DNA of 64,000 bases from Camellia lanceoleosa (taxonomy: Eukaryota > Streptophyta > Magnoliopsida > Ericales > Theaceae): the NCBI GenBank assembly GCA_025200525.1, contig CM045762.1, positions 80,753,893-80,817,892 on the forward strand. Reading direction: 5' to 3'. The notes under the pieces were generated by a model that was given only the letters and a program-made list of their open reading frames with translations, did no database searches and was not told where the DNA came from. Below, piece by piece: positions 35,635 through 45,766 of the stretch. The first letter of the stretch is position 1. Each line of letters begins with the position of its first letter. The translations under genes were made by a program, and so were the position numbers.

Positions 35635-35977
35635 TATCGCATGTATTGCATTAGTCATGTTGTATTAGTTAGGGGCATGCAAGTTTTCTAACTCTTTTCT
35701 TTTCGCTTGCCTTGGAGTACTAGGTGAGCCTTTTTGTGTTTTAAGCATATTACATTGCATGTTGATGTTGCTAAGTTTAGCATGCTTACCATGAGGCTAA
35801 GTGCTTATTTGATAAACTGTTTGAATGCCTGTGGATGAAGGCTAGTTACTTGAATCGGGATAGTTTGATTAAATGTACATTTAGGACCACTTTTGCAAGA
35901 GGCACATTCACAAACTCTTTTAAAAGACAAACATGAAATCAAATACTCAAATTCTTGCAAATTAGTCTATACCTTAT
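35635..35977 (+). mobile_element. Second part of the Tat-type LTR begun at 26795
   Basis: After the insertion closes, the sequence goes on from the point left at 29262. It matches 11050-11450 and other LTR copies. It is cut at 35977 by the next element; the five bases CTTAT (35973-35977) should recur at that element's far end. Confidence 0.8.
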
Positions 35978-36165
35978 TGTAGACACTCCATTTTTGACCG
36001 TCCTCAAGACTTGGATGACATCACTTGTGCATATGATGATTGTGATTGCATGTGTTCGTTTTGAGTGCTCGAAGTCCTCGGCGGAACGCTCTGTCTTTGA
36101 GCCTTTAAGCCTTGTCTTTTTTATGCCTTGTTTTGGACCAAAACTTGGTGTCTGGACCTCTTGGT

Positions 36166-36262
36166 GACTTGTCGGCCACCACCATAGGCTGTCGGCCATG
36201 GCTCATGGTTGTCGGCCATTGGTGTGGCCGGTCGGCCACCAATGGTGGCCGGTCGGCTACCA
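36166..36262. repeat. GTCGGCC array upstream of the LTR promoter
   Basis: GTCGGCCA recurs near 36171, 36190, 36209, 36231 and a GTCGGCTA near 36253, at about 20-base spacing, mixed with GGTGGCCG words. Confidence 0.85.
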
Positions 36263-36371
36263 ATGTCTTTTTCTAGATTTTTGTTGACAGTTGTGACAGT
36301 TGTTAGCACACTGAGCTGCATCTTCCTACATGTGTATGGTAGGATGTTTATAAGCTGAAGGCTTGTTTTTC

Positions 36372-36396
36372 TATATATATGGGGGTTCCTCCCCTA
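36372..36396 (+). promoter_or_regulatory. LTR core promoter: TATA plus inverted repeat
   Basis: TATATATAT (36372-36380) followed by ATGGGGG-TTCCT-CCCCTAT (36379-36396). One C is missing compared with the copy at 8901. Confidence 0.6.
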
Positions 36397-38247
36397 TTGA
36401 TGAGGGTTAGAAATTTTGGAACAAAAAATCTCTCTCTCTCTCTCTCTAGATTTCTCTCTCTTTCTCTCTCTTACAATTTTGTGCTTAGTTGCTTGTTTTC
36501 TCTACACTTTTACAAACACTACCTTAATCAAAGTTGCATCTCTTTGGGCTGAGGTTATTTGAGACCCTCTTTGAGCTCTAGCAAGTGGTTTTAGCTTGGT
36601 TTGGTGCCTAAACTTGAGGTTTGCTTCAAAGGTATAACACTTGCCTTGTTTACTTTGTTTCAATATACTTATTTTACCATCTTTTCTTACTATTTGGGGC
36701 TGGTTTTAAACTATAAAAAGTTATATTTTTGTGGCTTAAAAGTGGTGGTTTGAGCCCTTTTTTAGTTAGGGGGTGGTTCACCCTTCTTTCTTCTTAGTTT
36801 GTCAAGTTTTTGTGACTTTATTCATCACTTTCGAACAATTTTTTTGGGCCTTTTAACCACTGAATTTCAGAGGTTTTTTAGTGGTAAAAAACTCATTTTG
36901 AAGTCTAAAATTGGAGGGGTTAGCCTCCCCTCCTTGTGTCTTGTTTGCATGCCTAGTTAGCCCCATGTATTAACTTATTGTTTTAGTTTTTTGTGGCTCA
37001 AGTCCAACATGTTTTACACTATATTTTGAACTGTTTTGGCTATTTGATGCCATTTGAGCCTTGTATGGCATGGTTGTAGTGTAAGTTTCTTTACTAGCTT
37101 AATGTTTTAAGACTTTAACCACCATTGGTTTGAGTTAGTTGCATGTTTTAGTGCTTTTATCACTCATTTCGAGCACTTAATCATCTTTGCAACCTCTCTC
37201 CTTTCTTGATTTTATTTTTTCTTTGAAAGTGGTTCAAACCATTTGTTTGTTTAAAGCATGAAATTGAGGTGTTTGTGCTTAATGGTTTAATCCCTTTTGG
37301 GGTTCATTACCAACAACATGAGGTCTCTTTCATGCCTAAAACAACCTGTGGTTTAAACCTTCTTTTCATTTAGAGGACTTGGACCCACCAATGGACAATT
37401 GATTAAAGGATGATTTGGTAATTAAAATGAGTAAACAAAATTGGCAAGTAAAAAAGGTAAGATAAGCATTCTTTGTGTTGCATTACATGTGTTCAAATCG
37501 GACTTTAATTTGAACACAAGGGAAATGGGACATTTTATACTTAAAAGTGATGAAATGTGCCATTTTCCTGGGTCTCCATTGCCCTTGATCATGCATGATA
37601 GGTTGATGGTCATTTGAGTCTTGTTTTGCATTCATTAAACTTGTACAAACTTGGTTCTTTGGCCATCATGCAATGAAATTGCTTGGTTGAGGGTTTGAGA
37701 ACCAAGAGTGACACTCCTTTGAGCTTGTTTGATGATAAGGAGGATAACAATAGAAACAAACCTTCAAAAAGCACACTGTTTTGCTCTCTGTTGTAGTAAG
37801 GAAGTTTAGGACAGCAGTGGCCGATGTAGACACCCCATTTTTGACCGTCCTCAAGACCTGGACGTCACCGCTTGAACACTCGGTGATTATCCATGTTTGT
37901 GTTCGTTTGGAGTTCCCGGAGTTCTCGGCTACGCGCCTTGCCTCAGGACCTCCGAACTTGACCGTTTTGTGTCTGGTTTTGCACCAAACACTTGTGCTTT
38001 GCCTTGGAGGGGCAGGGAATGCCTTGTGAGGCATCCCCACACACCACCGGCAGTGGCTAGAGGCCACCGGCTGGTTGGTGTTGCCATCGGCAGTCAATTT
38101 TGTCAAAATGACAATTTTGCCCTGCCGACTACTGTTCAGTTGCTTTTTGAGATATTTTTAAGCAGCTGTATAGCATTTGTTTCCCCTCCATACACGTGTA
38201 TGGAGGGGTGAACCTTTGGTTTTGCTTAGCTTGTAAGCTTTGTTGCC

Positions 38248-38266
38248 TATAAGGGAAGGCTCTCTT
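38248..38266 (+). promoter_or_regulatory. LTR core promoter: TATA plus inverted repeat
   Basis: CTATAAG (38247-38253) overlaps AAGGGA-AGGC-TCTCTT (38251-38266), a 6-bp stem with one G-T pair. Confidence 0.45.
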
Positions 38267-40618
38267 CTCTTGGCTCAAGGGTTAGAAAAGTTAGACATTT
38301 TTAGAGAGAGAAGACAGAGAAGAAGCTCTGGTTCTAGGTTAGAACTTTTGTATCTATCCTATCTCTCTTTCCTCTCTTGTTTCTACACTAGGTGCTTTAA
38401 TCCATATTATTGCACACAAGCACCTAGTGTTTCACCTTCCTTCGGTTACTGAGGTTCTAAGGGCTGGTTCTTGAAGTTTTTGGTTGGATTTGAGCTCAAG
38501 GAAGCAACAACATCAACCTTTGTGAAGGTGGTCTTCAAGGGTAAGAAACTACCCCTTTTTACCCCATTTTTGCACTCTATTTTTGCATAGTTTAGAACTA
38601 TTTTTGTGCTTAGCATTTAATACAAAAAAGTTCTTTTTTTTAGTCCTCTTTATTATTGGTTAAGAGTGTTTTGTGCTTTAGGGAGGTTTGACCACCCTTA
38701 GGCCTTGAAAAGGGCTCATTTTGTGCTATTTTGTGAGAGCTCCGGGATTTTGGTGTTGGGGTCTCTTCACCACTGAAATCTTGAGGGATTTCAGTGGTGA
38801 AGATGATGCCTTGAAGTCCCAAGAAGGAGAGGGTCACCCCCTCTCCTTGTTGTCCTTGAAAAGGACCTATTTTGACTCTTGAGGGAGCCCCATGTTTGGT
38901 TGTTTGTTGGTTATGCCATGGCTGTATTTTGTGCTCATATTGCCATATTATAACTTTGTATCATGTTGGTTTTAGTACTCCTTGCATGTTTTGCATAGAT
39001 GCTTTGTAATGCCTCTTTAGTCCTTTAACATGCCTTAGGTTGTGTGCCTCTATTCTAACATGTTTTAGGCTTAGATTCATGAAGCTTGTATGCTTATTTT
39101 TCCATGAATAAGGTCTGTCCATGGTTACTTTGGTCGATCTTAGCTTGCATCACATAGCCTCTTTGCATTTGGCTTGTTGGCCTTAAGAGCATGAAAGTAT
39201 GGCATGCCTTGCTTGCATTATTTTCAATGGTTTGGAACCATTTAGCATGCTATTTCAGTCCCTTAGACATGCTTGAATGATTGCCTTGCATGCCTCTTTG
39301 AAGTTTTGAAAGCATATGTTGTATGCCTAATGATTTGGTCATTGTGTGTGCCTTGCTCTAGAGCCACTTAGATGCCATCTAGGAGGTCCCTTTTGTATGG
39401 TCTAGGGCTGCCTTAGACCTGTTTTAAGCCTTCTTGGCCTTGTGAGACTTGGTTGGCTTAGCCATGGTTTAGGTCTCCTTTGGCTTGCCTTGGGTGCTTG
39501 GACCATTTGTTGCATGCTTAGTCTATTTTGTTGCTTGGTTTGGCACCATGTCCAACATGATTTTAAAGCTTATATATGCATATTAATATGTCCATGTTAG
39601 CCTCTTTTAAGTGTTCTTAAGAGTTGCTTGTTTATGCCTAAGTGTTGGATTATGTATGCTTGCATGTGTGCATGTATTGCATATATCTTAGCCTTCACTT
39701 CTATGGCATTTGGCCACCGATTTTAGGCTTATTTAGAGTTGCCTAACCTATGTGCAAGTCCATCCTCTTGTTGCTTGCATTTGTTCCTTGAGTGTTGTAA
39801 TGTATTGGTAAGTAAATGCATGTTAGGACTAACATGATTGAATGAAGTCACATGTTTGTTTGCATGCTTGGACACCCACATTACACCTTGCGTACTTGAT
39901 GGTTGACATTGGTGTTTCATGCCTTATATGTTTGTTAGCTTGTATGCTCCTTTGCATTGGCATGATTGCATACTAGTTGACATGTCTAGGATTGCATCAC
40001 ATAAACACGCATGCTCTACCTCTTGACCAAGTCATGATAGAGGCTTAGCACCCTTGTGTGTTTGTTTGGTTTGCATGCATTTGAAATAGAAGTTGCACAT
40101 TTGGTTCTTTGGGCCATCATGCATGGAAATCGTGATTGGTGGCGAATCGAGGCACATGCCCCTTGAGTCACAAATATGATAAGGGCATGATTGGTGCACA
40201 CATTGTTGGAATTACATTGCCATGCAAGTTTTGCCCTCTCTTCTTTGTGAGTTGCGTGTTCTCTGAACATTGATGGCCGGCGTGATTGATGCCGTGATCA
40301 ATTATCAGCCGATGAATGAATTCTGTGCCGATGGCCAGATATAGCAACCGGTGGTCATTCTGTTTAGCCGGTGGTGATTCACAGTATCCAAGGAAGTAGT
40401 TCTGAGACTTTGGCAGTTTTCAGAAGAACAAAGCAAGGAAAACAGAGGCAGGCTAGGCATGGCAGTGCAATTCCGAGCGGAATCCGAGCACGCGTGCATT
40501 GAGCCCTCGCCCCGAGGCAGTTTACTGTTTTTTTCTTAGATTAATTAATTTGTTAATTTAATTAATTTGTAATATTTAATTAGCTTGCGTAGTTAATTAT
40601 TTGTATTATTCTTTTGGT

Positions 40619-40646
40619 CCCTCCAAGCGAGGGCGAATCTGTAATA
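40619..40646 (+). terminator. LTR poly(A)-site hairpin and AATAA
   Basis: CCCTC-CAAGC-GAGGG (40619-40633), then CTGTAATAAG. Confidence 0.6.
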
Positions 40647-41680
40647 AGTGTGGGTGAGTGGTGTGTATGTCTTCCAACCCCCATTTCTTTCTCCCTTTTA
40701 TTTACCTGCTTATGATGGTAGATTAGGGCACGTTTATTTTAGCATACCTTATGCTATGCATGCGTGCATCCATGCATTTGTTGACATGCATCGGGCTCGG
40801 TACATCATGCAAACCACATTGTATCTTCAATTTCCAGCTTGAATACGTGCACTGAATGATTGCATTTCACATGCCATGATTAGGATAATCGAGCCTGTCT
40901 AGATTGCACTCTGTATGCGTTGCATTAGTCATTCTAACATGAACTAGGGCATGCATTTTTGCTAACTAGTTTATTGTTTTGCACGGAGTACAATGTAAGT
41001 ATTTACGCTTTAGCATATCGCATGTGTGTGAATGTTAACTATGTGGCTAAATGCTTATATGAGATAAACTGTTTGAATGCCTGTGGGTGGAGGTTGGATT
41101 GCTTGAGTTGGGAAAACTCATTGAAATCCGTGTTTTAGCCTACTTGCGAGTAGCAAATTCCAAAGCATTTCCAAAATGAACGGATATGCAATGTTTATTT
41201 CCAAATTAGGCAATCTAGTCTATACTTGTTTGCTGTGCGCATAACATAGTAATTCTAGGCTAATAACCGGAACAAGAACACATAATGTTTTCAAAAACGG
41301 ATATCACGGTTAGTAGAGGCCGGTCTTGAACGAAGCGAAAGGGGTGCTCATAATGACCTTCCCGATCGTACCCAAGCTCCCGAGCCAAGACCACTTTGGT
41401 GATAACGGACATGTGGCCTTCGGCACCGAGTCAGGGTTTCCTAAATTTCCCATTTTAAAAATATTTAGGTGGCGACTCTGTATCTGGCAAAGCAGTCCTT
41501 GTTTGGCACTACTTTTCAAAAAATCTGTTTTTCTTCAAAACGATTTGCCAGAGTTGGACTCTTTGGTTCAAGATTAAGAACCGTGACACTTGAGTCCTTG
41601 AACTGTAGTAGACCCAATATCGAACCAAAACGGGGGGGACTTGCACTCCTCGCCTCGGGACGCGTTCGGGGACGTCTACA

Positions 41681-41765
41681 GCCGACCGCCACCACCAGTG
41701 GCCGACCGGCCACCAACGGTAGCCGACCGGCCACCATTGGTAGCCGACCGGCCCCTTGTCGGCCA
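41681..41765. repeat. GGCCGACCGGCCACC array, second block of the 5' LTR
   Basis: GTGGCCGACCGGCCACCA, GTAGCCGACCGGCCACCA and GTAGCCGACCGGCC recur at 22-base spacing and end with TTGTCGGCCACTA. Confidence 0.88.
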
Positions 41766-42030
41766 CTAATGAAATTTGCACAGTTTGTTAGTAAGATGGA
41801 GCAAAGGTGTTCTGGAGGTGGGTAGAATTTTCAATGATCAAATGTGCAAACAGAGGCTTGCAGCAGCAAAACAACGGCTTTTCGAGTGGAAACCAACCAC
41901 GTGCATGAGCCTCCCTTGCATTTCAAGCTTATTTAATGGTTAAATATCTAGCTTAAATACGTGTTGCAATTAGTTAGTTGTAGCTAATTAAGTGTTGTAA
42001 ATAATTAGTTAGTTTAACTAGTTTAACTAG

Positions 42031-42392
42031 TTTTATACACTGTCGTGTCTTATTTTCTGTTATGTTGGTGCGTTTTGTTGTTGTTGTTTTTTTTTTTTAT
42101 ATATATTTGGTTGCTCGTTGGTCTTTTGCCATTGGGCTCTGTTTTTTGCGGCTACTGCTCTTCTTGGCTGTCCTTGTTTGGTTTGTCCTGGGGGCTGTTT
42201 GCTTTTGTTCTTTTACGGTCTGGCTACTGCTGCTGTTTGGTCTTGCTTTGTTTGTTTCTTTCTTGTTGCTTTCTCTTGGTTTTGCTTCTGTATAGTTGTG
42301 GTAGGGCCTGGGGTTTGCCCCTTGTAATTTTGTATTTTTTTGTCTTTTATTTATGTCTTGTTCACCCCAAAAAAAAAAAAAAAAAAAAAAAA
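42031..42392 (+). mobile_element. 5'-truncated LINE tail (or other poly(A) retrocopy) in the LTR
   Basis: The LTR matches 10600-10700 up to 42030 and again from about 42391. Between lies a T-rich sequence ending in CTTGTTCACCCC and 24 A residues (42369-42392). That is how plant L1-type LINE 3' ends look (GGGGTTTGCCCCTTGTAATT). AACTAG stands on both sides and may be the target duplication. No ORF2 part is present. The open frames here are low-complexity. Confidence 0.65.
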
Positions 42393-42476
42393 CTAGTATA
42401 GCTAGTTAATTAATTCAAGTTTTGTATTAGTTAGCTTAATTAGCCTAGTTAGCTAGTTAGCTTTTATTCATTCGGA

Positions 42477-42510
42477 CCCTCCTTTGCGAGGGCGTAATGT
42501 TGTAATAAGT
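42477..42510 (+). terminator. LTR poly(A)-site hairpin and AATAA
   Basis: CCCTC-CTTTGC-GAGGG (42477-42492), then TTGTAATAAG. Confidence 0.6.
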
Positions 42511-43628
42511 GTGCATGTGTGTGTATGTCTTCCAACCCTACGTCTTTCTCCTTTTATTTAATCGCTTTTGATGGTTAGATTAGGAGCATGTTTCAATTAG
42601 CATATCGCATACTTGCATCCATTCATCTCGTCTTGCATGCACCTAAGCTCAACGTATCATTCAAACTACATCGCCATTTTGATATCTTATTTGAATACGT
42701 GTTTAATCGCATGTTATCAAATCGATTCACATGCCATATTAGTAGTCGAGCCTATTAATTGCATATTGCATGTGTTGCATTAGACACTTTGTATAGTTAG
42801 GAATCATGCATATTTCCAACTCATATTTTCTTAGCTTGGAGTACTACGTGAGTTTTATGCTTTAGCATACTTGCATAAGTGTGAATGTTTCCATGATTAG
42901 CATGCTTGCCATGAGACTATGTGCTTAAATGCTAAACTGCTTGAATGCCTATCGATGAAGGCTCGTTGTTTGAATGGGAACGATTCAACAAATGTACGTT
43001 TTAAGCCCACTTTGTTGAGTGGCAAATCATGTTTTAAGCCCACTATGTTTGGTGGCAAATCCGCAAACTTTAAGCCTACTTGAGGGTGGCAAATTCAAAC
43101 CATATTCGCAAATAAACATAAGTTGAATTGTTCTGAATTGAGCAAACTAATCTATACTTGCTTGTGTGCATCACATAGGTGTGCATCACATATCAAAGCT
43201 AGTTTAATAACCGGAATAAGAACACATAATGTTTATAAAATATCATATCATGATTAGTAGAGGCCGATCTTTGATCGAGTGAGCGGGGGTGCTCAATTCA
43301 TGACCTTCCCTCTCGTACCTAAGTTCCCGAAGCAAGGCAACTTTGGTGATGATGGACACGTGGCCTTTGGCACGAGTCAGGGTTTCCTAAATTTTTCCAA
43401 AACAAAAATATTTAGGTGGCGCCTCTGTATCTGGCAAAGCAGTCCAATTTTGGCATTTTTTATCCTAAAATCAATTTTCCAAAACATTTGTCGAATTTGG
43501 ACTCTTTTGTGATTATCAATTTCACATTGCACTGGTGAGAATAGATTCAGAACCGCGGGAGTCCGAATTGTGAGGCCTTTCTTTCAAACCTTTCGAAAGG
43601 GGGCGCGAAAAAGGTGAGCCACAGTTTC

Positions 43629-43646
43629 TAGCGACTCTACTGGAGA
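43629..43646 (+). promoter_or_regulatory. Primer binding site, Ogre/Tat type (tRNA-Arg)
   Basis: TAGCGACTCTACTGGAGA lies five bases after the LTR end. The intact form in Ogre-type elements starts TGGCGACTC and is described as complementary to tRNA-Arg. G-to-A changes at two places mark decay. Confidence 0.8.
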
Positions 43647-44464
43647 TTTAGAGAACTTGTCTCGAACTTATGATATGATATTTTATCTACACTTTTGTGT
43701 TTCTTTGTATTTGCATTGGCATCAGTGCGCTTAAGTCACAATGTTTGCCATATGATATTCCTGAACGATTTGCCGGAGGCTCGCTTGGAAAAGCTTGGCA
43801 AAAGACTGACTAGTTGCGGGCTCTGCCACGATGGGAATACAACTCTTGGATCTGGACTACCGCTGTACCGTTTGATCCTCCTTTCACTTCTCGGTGTTAG
43901 GTGTGAGAGGTATATTAGGTAGTCTTGCTGAGGTACCCTTTTTGACCAATCGGCCTAGTTGCATATCGGAAACCATAGAGACTATTCCAAACCAGGACAG
44001 GTTGCTTACCCGAATGCAGGATTGTGTGAAACCACTTGTTGTGAATAGTGAACCCTAGTTCTTGACGAAACTAGAATAGGGTTACCCTACCCCATCATAA
44101 GGGTGTTTTGGCTCTCACTTGACTGTTATGCGCTTTTAAAGTGAAACTCTCCAGGAACATATATATTAGTTTCAAGTTTGGGTATCCGTTTTGGGGGCAA
44201 AAATTAGTGTTGAGTATAGTTCTCCAACTTATGATTGCAACTACGTGTTGTTTGTGTCTAAGCTGAGGTTCTGTGCAGTTTTTGATTTTTGTCTTCTTTT
44301 GCTTTATTTCTTTTTGCAAGGTAGTTTTTCATCATTGCTTCAGAAAATCCTGTTACCCCCCAAGCACTCTGGACCCGTGTGAGAAGGATTTGTAGATCCA
44401 GGGATCTTGTCACGGGACAACCAGTGTTTGCTTCCCTCCCACCGATTACTAGACGGAGGAGGAT
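43647..44464 (+). other. Leader between PBS and gag
   Basis: About 800 bases with no long reading frame. Ogre-type elements are known for a long leader with an extra ORF1; I cannot see one here, as frames are short and broken. Confidence 0.5.
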
Positions 44465-45146
44465 CATGCAGAATTCACCAATCCATCAGTTACATCTTAC
44501 TTCACATGCGCCCAGTCAGACCTAGTCTTCTACTTCTACTCCAGAAAGAGAGTATTCACCAGTTCTGATATCTCAACATCCCCCAGTCAGCATAGAAGAT
44601 ATGCTTCGTCAGCTCCAGCAGACTATTAAGACTATGTAGCTAGATGCTGCCCGCCAAGATGAGGTCCCAGCCCGCCAAGCAGAATTGATAGATAAGCTTC
44701 TGCAACAGCAACCTCAACTAGCAGTAGCCTCTGCATCCCATGTACCCCAAGCAAGAATTCTAGCACCTGAGGTCACAATCAATGTCTACGAGAATATGGG
44801 CATTCCGGCAGATCCAATCACACTTCAAACCTCTAAGGCACCAGTTTATCAAATGGAGGTGCCATTTGAATTCGAGGTCGACTCCACTACATTGAAAGTC
44901 AACAAGCTAAAAAAACTCTTCAAGCGGGTGCAGGGCGTGAATTCAATCCCTAACGTTGAGGATGGACACACAAACACCACAGTGACTCTGCCAGACAGAT
45001 TCATGATGCCGCATATAGACCAGTTCGACGGCTTCGGGGATCCTATGGTCCATCTATGGCTATTCTCTGATATCCTACGACCAATGGGTCTCACTAGATT
45101 GTAGAAGTTGTCACTTTTTGGCCGGACCCTAGTGGGTATAGCGGCC
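44465..45146 (+). pseudogene. Tat-type gag, N-terminal part
   Basis: The frame from ATG 44465 holds a Gln-rich helix region (MLRQLQQTIKTM, broken by TAG near 44636), then an open stretch with PFEFEVDSTT, LKVNKLKKLFKRVQG, and the capsid start MPHIDQFDGFGDPMVHL. TAG at 45102 breaks it again. It continues LFGRTLVGIAA up to the insertion at 45147. Gag forms the particle that packages element RNA. The second half lies at 49387. Confidence 0.82.
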
Positions 45147-45741
45147 TGTAGACACCCCATTTTTGACCGACCTTAAGACTCAGACGTCATCGTTTGTGCA
45201 CTCGATGATTGTGCATGTTTGTGCTCGTTTTGAGTTTCTGAAGATGTCGGCCGTGTGCCTTGTCTTTGAGCCTCTAAACCCTCTGTGTTTTGGCCTAGTT
45301 TTTAGACCGGACCTTGGTGCCTTTGCCTGGAGGGAGAGAGAGGCCTGTTGGCCACTTTTTGTAGCTGTAGGCTACTTTTCCCTCTTGTAGGCCACTTGCA
45401 GTGGCTGGTAGGCTAGTTTTCGGAGCTTTCGGTTGAGCGCCTTGTCTTGGGGCCTCTTAGCTCCCTTCCTTTTGGTTTGTTTTTAGACCATACCTTGTTA
45501 CCCCTTGCCTGGAGGGAGGGGAAGGCTTGTCGGCCATTTTTGGCAGTTGTAGGCCACTTTTTCCTCTTGTAGGCCACTTGAAGTAGCCTATAGGCTAGTG
45601 GAAGTGGCCTACAGCCTTTTTTCTATTTTTACAGATATTTTTGGTGCCAGCTGTTGGTCACTGAATGCATTCTCCCTATACGTGTAGGGAGGGATTCAAG
45701 CAAGCTCTAAGCTTGTCAAGCAAGCTTCTCCTTGCTTTGTT

Positions 45742-45766
45742 TATATAAGGGGAGGTCTCTCCCCCT
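45742..45766 (+). promoter_or_regulatory. LTR core promoter: TATA plus inverted repeat
   Basis: TATATAA (45742-45748) overlaps AGGGGAG-GTCT-CTCCCCCT (45748-45766), a 7-bp stem with one bulged C. Confidence 0.55.

Larger units (their letters stand above)
37825..41680 (+). mobile_element. Tat/Ogre-type solo LTR inside the 5' LTR
   Basis: Starts TGTAGACACCCC and ends GGGGACGTCTACA, 3856 bp. Exact flanks GCCGA at 37820-37824 and 41681-41685. The target is the GGCCGAC array of the host LTR, which resumes at 41681. Features: CCGGC array 38041-38125, TATA at 38248, hairpin at 40619, U5 word TGGCGACTCT at 41470. The terminal GTAGAC...GTCTAC is a longer inverted end than in its relatives. Confidence 0.93.
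35978..43623 (+). mobile_element. 5' LTR of the Tat/Ogre-type element (split by a solo LTR and a LINE tail)
   Basis: Starts TGTAGACACTCC and ends AAGGTGAGCCACA, followed five bases later by the PBS. Without insertions it is about 3.4-3.8 kb. It is very like the solo LTR at 8529-11906. U3 carries a GTCGGCC array (36166-36262), then TATA (36372) and a CT-rich leader. The second GGCCGAC array was hit by the solo LTR at 37825. Confidence 0.88.

Noticed and set aside
42045..42401. 118-codon hydrophobic frame that looks like a membrane protein
   Set aside because: It translates a T-rich LINE tail and ends in a run of Lys from the poly(A).
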